A DNA stretch of 64,000 nucleotides from Gammaproteobacteria bacterium (GCA_024638505.1 JAHEKE010000003.1:62001-126000), one strand, 5' to 3'; counted from the stretch's first letter, positions 44,213 to 55,430 are shown. Translations and numbers: made by a program. The notes: generated by a model from the letters alone, not told the origin.

Positions 44213-47200
44213 TTATGTTGGGCTGAATACCAGATTCTCGATTTCCCGCGAAGCGACGGTGAACATGGCAAGGTTTAGTTTGGGCGTATCCTTTATCTCC
44301 GAAAGCGTTTTACTCGCCCGTGCCAGCACTACTTCGTGCTTTTGTCGCCACTGCGGAAGCATATCATTGACTTTTGCGTTTGAGCCGGCAATTACCTCTG
44401 CCGTGATTAAGCGCTGATAACGATAAAGATCTGAATACAGCCCTGCTGCCGCGATACGCTGCCAGTAATCGCCTCTAAGCGATGTCAGCTTTTCTCGCAG
44501 CCATAAGAGCTCTAGCTCGTGTCCCACCTGGTAATACAGTCGAGCGGCATCAATTACGTCAAAATCTGCGCTGGCCGCAACCTGCACGATGTCCAGAGCT
44601 GAGTAGATCGTTTTCATCGTCGCACATCGTGTAGCGAGTGCGCGGCCGACACCGGCTTCTTCGTACTTCTTAATTGAATGTTCGATGTTTTCCTTATGCT
44701 CTGGAGTCACCACCTCCAAGATTTCTTTTGTGATGCTGCTCACCCCGTGTTGGTAACGTTCGACCAAAGTGGCAATGTTGATTGGTAGCTTGTGATTCTG
44801 TAGAAACCACAGCGTTGCGGGTTCGATCAACCGTCCGGCCTCAATGGTCATTTTGATCTGCAGCTCGGCGGGAACCTTATTGTCCAAAGCTTCAACGGCA
44901 CGGCGGTAGGACGACGTATCGAAAATTTCTGCTGCTGAAATATATGCCTGGGTTACTTCTGGCGCGGAGTAATTGAATTGTTCGCGAAAACGCTGCAGCA
45001 TGGTGAGTCCGGTGGCATTGATCATGGCATTAGTGAAATACGTAGCAATGATCTCCCGCCGCAATGGATGTCGGGTCATGAAGGATTCGAATCGGTCGCG
45101 CAGCAGCGTGGGGAAATACTGCTTCAGACGCGAGTCTAGATAGGGTTCTTCGCACACATCGGACTGCAGTAGCTCTTCATACAAAGTGATCTTTGCATAG
45201 GAAAAAAGTATTGACAGCTCAGGCCGGGTCAGCCCCTGTCCGTTGTTTTGACGGTCGGCAATTTCTTCTTCGTCTGGCAAAAATTCCAAAGTGCGGTTGA
45301 GCTTGTCGCTTCGTTCCAGTGACCGCATAAATCTAGCATGTGAATCCAGCTGTTGTGCTGCTTGAAAATTCGTGATGTTTATCGCTTGCGTTTGCCGGTA
45401 GTTGTTTTCCAGGACCAGTTCCGCCACTTCATCTGTCATGTCCTCTAGAAGTTTGCGGCGTTCGGTTTCCGATAGTTTCCCGCTTTTAACAACATCATTT
45501 AGCAGAGTCTTTATATTCACCTCATGGTCCGAACAGTCGACTCCTCCGGAGTTATCGATGGAGTCGGTGTAAATAAAACCACCTTTTTTAGCGAATTCGA
45601 CGCGGCCGAGCTGGGTTACCCCGAGGTTGCCCCCTTCGCCGACGATTTTGCAACGCAGCTCTTGGCCATTTACCCTAATCGGGTCGTTTACTCGGTCGCC
45701 GACATCAGCGTGATTTTCGGACTTTGATTTTACAAACGTACCAATGCCGCCGTTCCATAAAAGGTCAACTGGCGCAGTCAGTATGCATTTGATCAGGTCA
45801 TTAGGTGTTAGCTTGCTCTGCTCGATACCCAGTGCCTGCTGAATCTCGGGGGTCAAGTCGATTGATTTGGCCGAGCGCTCAAAGACACCGCCGCCTTTTG
45901 AAATAAGCTCTTGATTGTAGTCTCTCCATGATGAATTCGGGCCTGCAAACAAGCGCTTGCGCTCAGCAAAGCTAATGCTGTGATCCGGATTAGGGTCAAC
46001 GAAAATGTGAATATGATTAAAAGCCGCAATCAATCGCGTGCATGGAGACAGCAGCATGCCATTACCGAATACGTCTCCCGCCATGTCGCCAATACCAACG
46101 GCAGTGAAGGGTGTTGTTTGACAATCCACTCCCAGTTGTCGGAAATGACGTTTGACCGATTCCCAGGCGCCGCGCGCGGTGATACCCATTTTTTTATGGT
46201 CGTAACCTACAGATCCACCGGAAGCAAAAGCATCGCCAAGCCAAAAGTTATTGTTAATGGCAATTTCATTAGCGATGTCTGAAAAAGTAGCGGTCCCCTT
46301 GTCTGCGGCGACCACAAAATAAGGGTCATTTTCGTCATAGCAAACGGTATCTGGCGGTGAAACCGACTGACCCTCTATCAGGTTGTCGGCAAGGTCTAGC
46401 AGGGACTGAATAAACATTCGGTAGCATGTGACCACCTCCTCTTTCAGGGCTTTTGCTTCGATCGGCGGCTGTTTGAGCACGAAGCCTCCCTTTGCGCCGA
46501 CCGGGACGATAACTGCATTCTTAACCATCTGCGCTTTCATCAGACCTAGGATTTCAGTGCGGAAATCCTCCCGGCGGTCGGACCAGCGTAGTCCACCTCG
46601 AGCGACTTTGCCGCCGCGCAAGTGCACACCTTCGACCCGGGTTGAGTACACAAAAATTTCGAATTTGGGGCGGGGGTAAGGCGCTGCGTCGATCTTCTCC
46701 GGCTCGAGTTTGATAGATAGAGTCGGTTTCAGGCCTTTTTCACCGCGCTGATAGTAGTTGCTACGAAGGGCCGCAAGCATGACCGATTCAAACAGTCTGA
46801 GTATTCGATCCTCATCCAGGCTCGATACCTCGTTAATGCTCGTTTCAATCTGGTTAATTGTGTCTTTCAGCTGCTCTTCTCTTCCCTCTAGCTGCGGGTC
46901 GAATTTAGTTTCAAAGTAAGAGATTAGCTGCGCAGCGATATTAGGATTGTTGACTAAGGCATCCTCCATATAACGCTGGCTGAATGGCACACCTAGTTGA
47001 ATCAAGTAGCGGCCACATGCGCGGAGCACGCTGACCTGTCGCCAGCTCAAGCCTGCATCTAGCACAAGACGATTGAAGCCATCGTTTTCCGCGTCCCCTC
47101 TCCATAAATGAAGAAGTGCCGCCTGCATGCGATGCTCGATATCCGCAATGTCGAACTCTTTACCTCTTACGTGCAGCGTTTTAAACGCATCTATCCATAT

Positions 47201-49042
47201 CATTTCCTTGTCTTTGCGCCAGATGGGAAAAGGCCGCTCGGTGGTGATGCGCAAATTTAGATTTTCAAGAATCGGTAATATGCTGGACAGCGGAATCGGT
47301 TGGGCCAGGTGAAACAGCTTCAGGCGGATTACGTCGCGTGGGTCAGATGGCAACCGATAGATTGCCATATTGACATCTTTCTCGCTGCTGATTGCTTGCA
47401 TGAGCGCGACGTCGAGCGCAGCCGTTTCTGCGGTTTGGTAATACTCGATGTAGGAGGCAGGAAAGGCGTCACCATAGGTCTTGAGCAGAGTTTTTGCCTC
47501 TTCCGCGGGTACCGCTTTTGAACGCAGTGCGCGGAATAACTGTTCATGCCAGGTGCGGGAGGCTTCCACCAGGCGATTTTCCAGGGCATCGAGGTCAACA
47601 TTTTTGGGTCGTGATGGATCAGTGCGTATCCAGAAGTGGATTCGCGCCAGGATTGAAGCTCCTAATTGAATAGTAAACTCCGATGACGTTCCGCTGAATG
47701 CTTCCAGCAGAATTTGCTGTAAGCGGACCCGAAGCTCTGTCGTGTATCTTTCACGAGGAACAAAAACCAGGCAGGAATAGTAACGGCCGAACGCGTCGGG
47801 TCGGACAAACAGACGAGTTTGTTGACGGTCCTGTGAGTGCAGAATACCCATTGAGATCTCGTACAACAGGTCAGTAGAAATCTGGAACAATTCGCTGCGG
47901 TGGTAGTTGCGCAATATGGTCTGTAGGGCCTTTTCGGAATGACTGCCGACCTGCAGCCCTGACCGTTGGGTTACCTGCCGCAGTTTTTTGCGCACTACAG
48001 GAATCTCGTACGGATCGTCCAAGTATACGCCCGACGTATACAGGCCTAGGAAACGGAATTCACCCGTAACGTTGCCGTTCGCATCGAATTTCTTTACACC
48101 GACATAATCGATATGAGTTGACCTGTGCACGGTGGCTATCGCGTTGCCTTTGGTCAGTGTCAGAAGATTCGGCTGGCGGGCATAGCTGCGAACCTGCGGT
48201 GGCAGGATTGAAAAAGACTTTGAAACCGAGTCTCGGTTTTGCCGCAGGATACCAAGCCCGGAGTCTTTGACTGTCTCTAAAATGTCCTGGCCATTTTTTT
48301 CTACCAAGTTGTATTCGCGGTAGCCTAAGAAAATGAAATGTTCATCGACTAACCAATCGAGAAATGCCTTCGTTTCTTCTTTTTCATCTTCCTCTACGGC
48401 GCTGACGTCGTCGACTTTTTTCTTAACTTTCTCTATCTGGCGGCAGATGGCTTGCCAATCTTTGACGGTAAAGGCGACATCCCTCAGCACGCGATGGATT
48501 TCAGTCTGAAGCTCCATCAAATCTTCGGTCATGGATTCAGTTTCAATCTCCATACGCAGGTATGATTCTGCCACCAGCTTCGAGGACTTTGATTTTTCAA
48601 CGACTTCTTGCAGGACGCCGTTCTTGTCGCGCCTGACTTTGATCAGCGGATGGATAGTCAGGGCGATAATCAATCCTTGGCGGTTAATCTCTATCCCTAC
48701 AGAATCCACCAGAAAAGGCATGTCATCAGTGACAATCTCCAGGATTATGTGACTGACGTCTGGCTTGTGTTCAGGCGACTCTGGATAATAGACACGTACT
48801 AGTGGTGTTCCGATTTCGCGCTTCTTGCCGAATTCAAGATGATCCAGGGCGATCTGCGCGAGGGCGGCGGGATCCTGCTCCAACAGATCTTCCGGCGGAA
48901 CATCGGCGTAGTAATGACTCACAAACGTCAGCGTATTCGAGTCAGTTTTTTCTTTTGGAATCTGTTTGAGCACGCGTTCCCGAATCAGGTCGACTTTTTG
49001 GTCGATCGATTGAGGAGACTGAAGATGTTGCTTAGATTCCAT
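44213..49042 (-). CDS. gdhB: NAD-specific glutamate dehydrogenase, large (180 kDa) type
   Basis: A 1609-residue GDH of the GDH-180 class (as in Streptomyces and Pseudomonas), catalysing oxidative deamination of glutamate to 2-oxoglutarate. N-terminal ACT-like regulatory modules span residues about 30-450. The catalytic Glu/Leu/Phe/Val dehydrogenase core at about 720-1250 has KVARGGLRWSDRREDFRTE, VIVPVGAKGGFVLK and VGIGDMAGDVFGNGM. A helical C-terminal domain follows. It is divergent from the aminotransferase gene across about 180 bases. In related bacteria it is under allosteric control and induced on amino acids as carbon source. Confidence 0.95.
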   Translation of the reverse strand: MESKQHLQSPQSIDQKVDLIRERVLKQIPKEKTDSNTLTFVSHYYADVPPEDLLEQDPAALAQIALDHLEFGKKREIGTPLVRVYYPESPEHKPDVSHIILEIVTDDMPFLVDSVGIEINRQGLIIALTIHPLIKVRRDKNGVLQEVVEKSKSSKLVAESYLRMEIETESMTEDLMELQTEIHRVLRDVAFTVKDWQAICRQIEKVKKKVDDVSAVEEDEKEETKAFLDWLVDEHFIFLGYREYNLVEKNGQDILETVKDSGLGILRQNRDSVSKSFSILPPQVRSYARQPNLLTLTKGNAIATVHRSTHIDYVGVKKFDANGNVTGEFRFLGLYTSGVYLDDPYEIPVVRKKLRQVTQRSGLQVGSHSEKALQTILRNYHRSELFQISTDLLYEISMGILHSQDRQQTRLFVRPDAFGRYYSCLVFVPRERYTTELRVRLQQILLEAFSGTSSEFTIQLGASILARIHFWIRTDPSRPKNVDLDALENRLVEASRTWHEQLFRALRSKAVPAEEAKTLLKTYGDAFPASYIEYYQTAETAALDVALMQAISSEKDVNMAIYRLPSDPRDVIRLKLFHLAQPIPLSSILPILENLNLRITTERPFPIWRKDKEMIWIDAFKTLHVRGKEFDIADIEHRMQAALLHLWRGDAENDGFNRLVLDAGLSWRQVSVLRACGRYLIQLGVPFSQRYMEDALVNNPNIAAQLISYFETKFDPQLEGREEQLKDTINQIETSINEVSSLDEDRILRLFESVMLAALRSNYYQRGEKGLKPTLSIKLEPEKIDAAPYPRPKFEIFVYSTRVEGVHLRGGKVARGGLRWSDRREDFRTEILGLMKAQMVKNAVIVPVGAKGGFVLKQPPIEAKALKEEVVTCYRMFIQSLLDLADNLIEGQSVSPPDTVCYDENDPYFVVAADKGTATFSDIANEIAINNNFWLGDAFASGGSVGYDHKKMGITARGAWESVKRHFRQLGVDCQTTPFTAVGIGDMAGDVFGNGMLLSPCTRLIAAFNHIHIFVDPNPDHSISFAERKRLFAGPNSSWRDYNQELISKGGGVFERSAKSIDLTPEIQQALGIEQSKLTPNDLIKCILTAPVDLLWNGGIGTFVKSKSENHADVGDRVNDPIRVNGQELRCKIVGEGGNLGVTQLGRVEFAKKGGFIYTDSIDNSGGVDCSDHEVNIKTLLNDVVKSGKLSETERRKLLEDMTDEVAELVLENNYRQTQAINITNFQAAQQLDSHARFMRSLERSDKLNRTLEFLPDEEEIADRQNNGQGLTRPELSILFSYAKITLYEELLQSDVCEEPYLDSRLKQYFPTLLRDRFESFMTRHPLRREIIATYFTNAMINATGLTMLQRFREQFNYSAPEVTQAYISAAEIFDTSSYRRAVEALDNKVPAELQIKMTIEAGRLIEPATLWFLQNHKLPINIATLVERYQHGVSSITKEILEVVTPEHKENIEHSIKKYEEAGVGRALATRCATMKTIYSALDIVQVAASADFDVIDAARLYYQVGHELELLWLREKLTSLRGDYWQRIAAAGLYSDLYRYQRLITAEVIAGSNAKVNDMLPQWRQKHEVVLARASKTLSEIKDTPKLNLAMFTVASREIENLVFSPT

Positions 49043-49220
49043 GTTACCCTCCGCTTAGCAGAGACAGATTGCCGATGATCGCGAAAGGACGAGTCTATGC
49101 TGAAAACTTGAGCATATCCACAGCTAATGCGACATCACGACGTAAAATTGTTACGAGCGTATAAGCGTCTTGATGGCAAACACTTTAACCAGCGATAAGT
49201 ACTAGTAAGGGTGTAAAAAA

Positions 49221-50540
49221 ATGAGCCATGTTTTTCATCGCTTCCCGCAAAGTGCGCTGCCAACTGCAGCGTCTGGCGATGGGCCGTACATCATTGACAC
49301 GGAGGGTCAGCGCTATCTCGATGCATCCGGAGGCGCCGCGGTATCCTGTTTGGGCCACAACCATGCCGGCGTCATAAGTGCGATCAAGGCCCAGCTGGAT
49401 CATATCCCTTTTGCGCACACGTCTTTTTTTACAAGCGAGCCAGCGGAGCAGCTGGCCAGCTGTCTGGTCGAGCGTAGTCCGGGATTGGGTAGGGTATATT
49501 TCGTGTCCGGCGGCTCCGAAGCGATGGAGGCAGCACTAAAACTTGCGCGCCAGTACTATTTTGAGCGGGGTGAGGCCGAGCGACGGCACTTTATTGCACG
49601 CCGACAAAGCTATCATGGAAACACGCTGGGCGCGCTGGCCGTAGGCGGTAACCTGTGGCGCCGACGTCCTTTTGAGTCCGTGCTCATTGAAACCCACCAT
49701 ATTTCGCCATGCTATAAATATCGCGATCAGGCGACAAATGAAACAGAAGAACAGTATGGCTTGCGGGTGGCCAACGAGCTGGAACAGAAAATTAACGAAC
49801 TCGATGCCAGTACGGTTTTGGCTTTCGTCGCGGAGCCTGTGGTCGGCGCCACCTCGGGAGCGGTACCGCCAGTACCTGGATATTTCAAGCGCATCAAGGA
49901 AATCTGCAGCAAATACGGAATTTTGCTAATCCTGGATGAAGTAATGTGCGGCATGGGCAGGACAGGTACACTGTTCGCCTGTGAACAGGAAGACATTGCC
50001 CCCGACATGGTGGTAATCGCCAAAGGCCTTGGCGCAGGCTATGAGCCTATCGGCGCTTTAATGGTAACCGATGAAATTTTCCGCACCATCGTGGACGGCA
50101 GCGGTTTTTTTCAGCACGGACATACCTATATGGGCCATCCGACCGCGTGTGCCGCGGGCCTTGCCGTGCAAAAAGCGATTGACCAGGAGAACCTGCTGGA
50201 TAACGTCAACCGGCAAGGTCAGTCGCTGCGACGGCAATTGACTGAGCGTTTTGCTCAACATCCCCATGTTGGTGACATCCGCGGTCGGGGATTGTTTTTA
50301 GGCCTGGAAATAGTCGCCGACCGAACAACAAAAACACCTATGCCGACAGAATCGCGTATCAACGCGGTAATAAAACGAGAGGCGATGCGTCAGGGCCTGA
50401 TGTGCTACCCCATGAGCGGCACCATAGACGGGCAATCCGGGCACCACGTTTTATTAGCACCGCCTTACATAATTACTGAAAGCCAGGTGGGCGAAATAGT
50501 CGACAAATTGGAGCTAACGTTTACCACAGTGTTCGGCTAG
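49221..50540 (+). CDS. Class III aminotransferase
   Basis: A 439-residue omega/beta-amino acid type PLP aminotransferase. It has ASGGAAVSCLGHNH at the N-terminus, VYFVSGGSEAMEAALKLARQ, the LILDEVMCGMGRTGT aspartate segment and PLP lysine K268 in VVIAKGLGAGYEPIGA. Related proteins handle beta-alanine, taurine, GABA or putrescine-type amines. Only seven bases separate it from the BKACE gene, so both probably act in sequence: transamination to a beta-keto acid, then cleavage. Confidence 0.88.
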   Translation: MSHVFHRFPQSALPTAASGDGPYIIDTEGQRYLDASGGAAVSCLGHNHAGVISAIKAQLDHIPFAHTSFFTSEPAEQLASCLVERSPGLGRVYFVSGGSEAMEAALKLARQYYFERGEAERRHFIARRQSYHGNTLGALAVGGNLWRRRPFESVLIETHHISPCYKYRDQATNETEEQYGLRVANELEQKINELDASTVLAFVAEPVVGATSGAVPPVPGYFKRIKEICSKYGILLILDEVMCGMGRTGTLFACEQEDIAPDMVVIAKGLGAGYEPIGALMVTDEIFRTIVDGSGFFQHGHTYMGHPTACAAGLAVQKAIDQENLLDNVNRQGQSLRRQLTERFAQHPHVGDIRGRGLFLGLEIVADRTTKTPMPTESRINAVIKREAMRQGLMCYPMSGTIDGQSGHHVLLAPPYIITESQVGEIVDKLELTFTTVFG

Positions 50541-50547
50541 CAGTTAA

Positions 50548-51360
50548 ATGGAGTTACATCCCCTGGTCATTGCCGTTGCTCCTAATGGGGCAGGTAAAAG
50601 CAAACTCGACCACCCCGCTCTTCCTATCACCCCAGGCGAGTTAGCAACCGCTGCGCGAGAATGTCTGGATGCCGGTGCTGCTATGATGCATCTTCACGTA
50701 CGTGACGCCGACGGGCGACATTCCTTGGATGCCGAACTTTACCGGCAGGCGATTTCGGCTATTCGCCGTGCTGTGGGCGACCATCTGGTGATCCAGGCGA
50801 CCAGTGAATCCAGTGGACTGTATGCGCCTGTTGAACAGATGGAGCAGATCAGGAAACTGAAACCGGAGGCCGTGTCGGTCGCGCTTAGAGAATTGTTGCC
50901 GGATGACAGTGGGTTATGCGCGTGCAGCGATTTCCTGGCGTGGTTGTCGAGGGAACGGATTACGCCCCAATACATTCTGTTTTCCGCGAAAGACTTGACG
51001 ATGTATGAGGCGTTGATGACGCGCGGCGTTATTCCTGACACAGCGCACTGGTTGCTGTATGTGCTGGGGAGGTACGAAACAGGTTTCACCTCGGCTGCCG
51101 AAGCGATACTCCTGGCGCCCGCGAGCGATGTCGCCACACCGTGGGCAGTATGCGCATTCGGTCGGGTAGAACATTTGAATGCGGCACGTGCTGTCACCCT
51201 GGGAGGGCATGTCCGCGTTGGTTTCGAAAACAACCTGTACTTAAAGGACGGCACGATGGCGCTGTCCAATGCGCAATTGGTAGCCCAGGTGGGGGATGTG
51301 GCGCGGGCGGTGGGCCGCCCCGTGGCAGATGCCCATTTACTGCGGGAAATGTTTTGTTGA
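50548..51360 (+). CDS. BKACE family beta-keto acid cleavage enzyme (DUF849)
   Basis: A 270-residue TIM-barrel zinc enzyme of the DUF849 family, which reacts a beta-keto acid with acetyl-CoA to give acetoacetate and a new CoA ester. The APNGA start (residues 11-15), zinc ligands H48 and H50 in MMHLHVRD, and the tail segment GGHVRVGFENNLYL are present. The best-known member cleaves 3-keto-5-aminohexanoate in lysine fermentation; the family has many other substrates, and the active-site details here do not let me choose. It is operonic with the class III aminotransferase. Confidence 0.86.
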   Translation: MELHPLVIAVAPNGAGKSKLDHPALPITPGELATAARECLDAGAAMMHLHVRDADGRHSLDAELYRQAISAIRRAVGDHLVIQATSESSGLYAPVEQMEQIRKLKPEAVSVALRELLPDDSGLCACSDFLAWLSRERITPQYILFSAKDLTMYEALMTRGVIPDTAHWLLYVLGRYETGFTSAAEAILLAPASDVATPWAVCAFGRVEHLNAARAVTLGGHVRVGFENNLYLKDGTMALSNAQLVAQVGDVARAVGRPVADAHLLREMFC

Positions 51361-51467
51361 GACGAGTAACGCCTTTCTGGCTGATCTGCTAAAGTAAGGG
51401 CTGCCCTTGATATGGGCTAACAATAATAATGAGTGCAGCAAATGAGTACCACGAGGAGGAAATAGAC

Positions 51468-51526
51468 ATTAATCTGTCACATCTGATGGTCAGATTTACC
51501 CACCGTCTGCGCATCTGTAGATTAAT
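51468..51526. repeat. Nested inverted repeats upstream of the ABC operon
   Basis: An outer pair ATTAATCT (51468-51475) and AGATTAAT (51519-51526) encloses a perfect hairpin ATCTGA-TGG-TCAGAT (51481-51495). The element lies about 85 bases before the ATPase start codon and could be an operator or a leader-RNA structure. No T tract follows the hairpin. Confidence 0.5.
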
Positions 51527-51610
51527 CCGTCTTACTGCTGGACGAGACCCGTCTGCGATGTCGAGAAAGACAACAGAGGCGCTTCGTTCGATGAATCCGT
51601 AGTCATTGCG

Positions 51611-53497
51611 ATGGATGCACTGCTGAGTATTCGAAACCTTAAGGTGGATTTCAATGTGCACGGCATAATCGTCGAAGCCGTGCGCGGGGCGTCGTTCGAC
51701 ATTGCCCCGGGCTCCACCGTCGCCCTGGTGGGGGAAAGCGGCTCGGGCAAGTCCGTTATTGCACAGTCCATTCTGCGCATCTTGCCTGAAACTGGGATCA
51801 TCTCGGAAGGCGAGATCTTGTTTGCTGACCCCAAAAGAAATGGGGAGGTCGTGGATATCGCCAAACTGCCAGTACGTGGGCCGCAGATTCGATCGATTCG
51901 AGGCGGCAGTATTTCAATCATTTTTCAGGAGCCCATGGTCTCTCTTTCTCCACTGCACACGGTCGGGGACCAGGTAAGCGAGGCTCTGTTTCTACATCGC
52001 GATGTAGGCAAACAAGAAGGTCTCGAAATTACGGAGGAGATGCTCGGTCTGGTCGGGTTTCCGAACCCAGCACAAGCGATGAGAACTTATTCGTTTGAAT
52101 TGTCCGGCGGACTGCGCCAGCGCGCAATGATTGCCATGGCGCTGGTTTGCCGACCGGCTTTACTGATTGCAGATGAGCCTACTACCGCGCTGGATGTGAC
52201 TATCCAAGCCCAGATTCTGAATCTGATCATCGATCTGCAGGCAGAACTGGATATGGCGGTGCTGATGATTACGCACGATCTTGGCGTTGTCGCCAATATC
52301 GCCCAGTACGTCGTGGTGGCCTATCACGGCCAGGTCATGGAGCGTGGTTCGTTGGAGGACATATTTAACAGGGGGCAGCACCCTTATCTCAAGGCGCTGC
52401 TGCAAGCCGTACCGCGTTTTGATATGGAGCCAGGCGAGCGGCTGGTACCCATCCGTGAATTCGATCATCATACCGGTCCTTTAATGGCTAATAGGGAGCC
52501 GTGGCCCGAGGAAGCCACTGCTGCTGGGCCCCACCTGTCGGTTAAACATCTTTCCAAGACGTTTCATATTCGACAGAGCGGCCTTCTAGGGATGGGGGGT
52601 GAGCAGAACATACTCGCCGTGGATGACGTCAGTTTCGATATTCATCCCGGCGAGTGTTTAGGGCTGGTAGGGGAAAGCGGCTGCGGCAAGACGACTTTAA
52701 GCAAGATGATTATGCGCGGCTTGGTGCCCAACTCGGGGCAGATATTTTATAACGACCGGGGCAACATACTTGATGTGCTGAAACTGGATACTGAGTCGGC
52801 CTTCAGGCTCACGCAGAAAATGCAGTTCATCTTTCAGGATCCGTTCAGCTCGCTCAACCCGCGAATGACCGTGTTCGACCTCGTCCGTGAGCCGCTGGTG
52901 ATTCACCAAGCTGGAGACCGTGGGTATCAAGAGGAAATGGTGACCGAACTACTCCGTATGGTGGGGTTGGACCCTAGATTTCTTAACCGATATCCACACA
53001 GTTTTTCAGGCGGGCAGCGCCAGCGCATAGGTATAGCCCGGGCACTAGCTCTGCGGCCGGATTTTCTGATCTGCGATGAACCGGTCGCTGCGTTGGACGT
53101 GTCGATCCAGGCACAGATTCTGAACCTGATGAAAGATTTGCAAAAAGAGCTCGGGCTTACCTATTTGTTTGTGTCACATAATCTGGCGGTTGTGGACTAC
53201 GTCTCTGAACGCATTGCGGTAATGTGCGCCGGCCGGCTGGTGGAGATTGCCAAACGCGATGTTTTGTTCGACAACCCGATTCATCCCTATACCAAGGCGC
53301 TGCTGGCTGCGGTGCCGTCACCGGACTTGAACCATCCTCTGAATTTCGATCTGCTGATGAAAGGCAGGAATTCTAATCCGGCTGCGTGGACGCCCCCGTT
53401 CACCTCGACGCCACATCTACCTACTGAGTTAGTTGCTTTAAGTGAGAATCACGCGGTGCGTGCCAAAGTAGGCACCAGCGCTCGGGAATTAGCGTAA
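51611..53497 (+). CDS. Oligopeptide-type ABC transporter, double ATPase
   Basis: A 628-residue fusion of the two ATPases that are separate (DppD and DppF) in most transporters. Domain 1 has Walker [11 protein letters not shown], signature [16 protein letters not shown] and [13 protein letters not shown]; domain 2 has Walker [11 protein letters not shown], signature [16 protein letters not shown] and [13 protein letters not shown]. Each is followed by the oligopeptide C-terminal tail ([24 protein letters not shown]). The stop overlaps the binding-protein start. ATG 51611 lacks a clear ribosome site. Confidence 0.92.
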   Translation: MDALLSIRNLKVDFNVHGIIVEAVRGASFDIAPGSTVALVGESGSGKSVIAQSILRILPETGIISEGEILFADPKRNGEVVDIAKLPVRGPQIRSIRGGSISIIFQEPMVSLSPLHTVGDQVSEALFLHRDVGKQEGLEITEEMLGLVGFPNPAQAMRTYSFELSGGLRQRAMIAMALVCRPALLIADEPTTALDVTIQAQILNLIIDLQAELDMAVLMITHDLGVVANIAQYVVVAYHGQVMERGSLEDIFNRGQHPYLKALLQAVPRFDMEPGERLVPIREFDHHTGPLMANREPWPEEATAAGPHLSVKHLSKTFHIRQSGLLGMGGEQNILAVDDVSFDIHPGECLGLVGESGCGKTTLSKMIMRGLVPNSGQIFYNDRGNILDVLKLDTESAFRLTQKMQFIFQDPFSSLNPRMTVFDLVREPLVIHQAGDRGYQEEMVTELLRMVGLDPRFLNRYPHSFSGGQRQRIGIARALALRPDFLICDEPVAALDVSIQAQILNLMKDLQKELGLTYLFVSHNLAVVDYVSERIAVMCAGRLVEIAKRDVLFDNPIHPYTKALLAAVPSPDLNHPLNFDLLMKGRNSNPAAWTPPFTSTPHLPTELVALSENHAVRAKVGTSARELA

Positions 53498-55389
53498 TGA
53501 TTATGAAACTCAAGTTAATCGTCTTGTCCTTTTTGTTTTCTGTCTTAAGCCAATGGGCCGCAGCCGGTGAGATTCCAAGCCTGGAGCAGGATGTCGAATC
53601 GGGAAAGCTTCCACCGAAAGAAGAGCGGCTGCCGGATAATCCGAGGGTCATGGATTTGTCTGAGACCGGACGGACGATTGGGCGCTACGGCGGTGACCTG
53701 CAAATCATCATGGGCAAGACCAGAGACATCCGTCAGATGGTGGTGTATGGATACTCCAGATTGGTGGGCTACGATCGGAATCTTAACTTGGTGGCGGATA
53801 TACTCGAACGCTATGAAGTAGAGGACGGTAAGATATTCACCTTTTATCTGCGTAAAGGCCACAAATGGTCCGACGGCCATCCTTTTACCACTGAGGATTT
53901 CCGCTACTACTGGGAAGACGTGGCAAACAACGAAGATCTCTCACCGTTTGGCCCGGGCAAAGCGTTGCTGGTGGATAAGCAGCCGCCAACGGTAGAGATT
54001 ATTGACGACTATACGATTCGGTATTCCTGGAGTAGCCCCAACCCGTATTTCTTGACGGCTCTTGCTGGAGCCCAGCCTTTGTTCATCTATGAGCCCGCGC
54101 ATTACATGAAGCAGTTTCATGCAAAGTACCTACCCGAGGAGGAATTAAAGGCGAAGGTTAGAGCAGCGGGTACCCGCAATTGGGCGGGCATGCATGCCAA
54201 CATGGCGCGCATGTACAAAGCAACCAATCCCGACCTGCCTACGCTGGAGCCTTGGTACAACACCGTGTTGCCGCCGTCGGACAGGTTTGTGTTCGAGCGC
54301 AATCCATTTTTTCACCGGGTAGATCAGGAAGGAAATCAGCTGCCGTACATCGATCAGGTGATTGTGAATATTTCGTCGGCCAGCCTGGTTGCGGCTAAGA
54401 CCGGGGCAGGAGATTCTGACTTGCAGGCCCGCTATCTGACCTTCGCTGATTACACGTTTTTGAAAGAAGGCGAGCAGCGCAACGATTACACCGTACGCCT
54501 GTGGCGTACCGCCAAGGGTTCGCAGATCGCGCTGGTGCCGAACCTCAACAGCAACGATGAAGTGTGGCTGCAATTTCTGCAGGATGCCCGCTTTCGCCGG
54601 GCTTTGTCTTTGGCTATCGATCGGCAGGAAATTAATCAGGTCATTTACTTTGGGTTGGTGCAAGGGAGCAACAACACTGTTTTAGCGGATAGCCCGCTGT
54701 TTAAACCAGAGTATCAGACTTCCTGGGCTGAATTTGATATTGACAAAGCGAATGCCCTGCTGGACGAGCTGGGCCTGACCGATAGAGATTCCAAAGGTCT
54801 GAGGCTTCTGCCCAACGGTAAGCCCATGGAAATCATCATCCAGTCTTCCGGTGAAAGCACCGAAGAGACCGACGTGTTAGAACTCATCACCGACAGCTGG
54901 ACGAAAATCGGCATAAAACTGTTCACCCGGCCGTCGCAACGGGAAGTGTTCCGCAACCGGATCTTTGCCGGCGATTCGATCATGGCGGTCTGGCAGGGGC
55001 TCTATAACGGTGTACCCGTTGCCGATATGAGTCCGGATGAACTGGCGCCGACGACCCAGCAGCAGCTGCACTGGCCGAAGTGGGGTAAGTACTACGAAAC
55101 CGCCGGTCAGGCCGGCGAAGCACCCGAACTGGAACATGTCGTTCAGCTGGTCCGCCTCAATGAGCAGTGGGTACATGCTAAATCCACGGCAGAGCGAGAG
55201 GAGATCTGGCATAAAATGCTGAGTATTCATGCCGATCAGATATTTACCATCGGCACGGTGAACGGCGTGCCTCACCCGGTGGTAGTGAACAACCGTTTGC
55301 GCAACGTCCCAGAGCAGGGATTGTACAACTGGGATCCAGGCGCCTACTTTGGGATTTATCAACCCGATACCTTCTGGTTCGACCAGTAA
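53497..55389 (+). CDS. Oligopeptide-type ABC transporter, substrate-binding protein
   Basis: A 630-residue periplasmic solute-binding protein of family 5 (DppA/OppA-like), longer than DppA by about 100 residues. The signal peptide is residues 1-24 (ends AAAG, no lipobox). Typical segments: FYLRKGHKWSDGHPFTTEDF and the DARFRRALSLAIDRQEINQV signature. The long form is common in marine and soil proteobacteria, with uncertain substrates (peptides, opines, glycosides). It starts within the stop of the ATPase gene. Confidence 0.9.
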   Translation: MIMKLKLIVLSFLFSVLSQWAAAGEIPSLEQDVESGKLPPKEERLPDNPRVMDLSETGRTIGRYGGDLQIIMGKTRDIRQMVVYGYSRLVGYDRNLNLVADILERYEVEDGKIFTFYLRKGHKWSDGHPFTTEDFRYYWEDVANNEDLSPFGPGKALLVDKQPPTVEIIDDYTIRYSWSSPNPYFLTALAGAQPLFIYEPAHYMKQFHAKYLPEEELKAKVRAAGTRNWAGMHANMARMYKATNPDLPTLEPWYNTVLPPSDRFVFERNPFFHRVDQEGNQLPYIDQVIVNISSASLVAAKTGAGDSDLQARYLTFADYTFLKEGEQRNDYTVRLWRTAKGSQIALVPNLNSNDEVWLQFLQDARFRRALSLAIDRQEINQVIYFGLVQGSNNTVLADSPLFKPEYQTSWAEFDIDKANALLDELGLTDRDSKGLRLLPNGKPMEIIIQSSGESTEETDVLELITDSWTKIGIKLFTRPSQREVFRNRIFAGDSIMAVWQGLYNGVPVADMSPDELAPTTQQQLHWPKWGKYYETAGQAGEAPELEHVVQLVRLNEQWVHAKSTAEREEIWHKMLSIHADQIFTIGTVNGVPHPVVVNNRLRNVPEQGLYNWDPGAYFGIYQPDTFWFDQ

Positions 55390-55430
55390 TAGTCAGACGA
55401 TCGATAATTTGTTAACCGCTGCATTTTAGT

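Noticed and set aside
44213-49042. Several plus-strand frames of 60-100 codons inside gdhB
   Set aside because: Antisense shadows of a long, conserved coding frame with no independent similarity.
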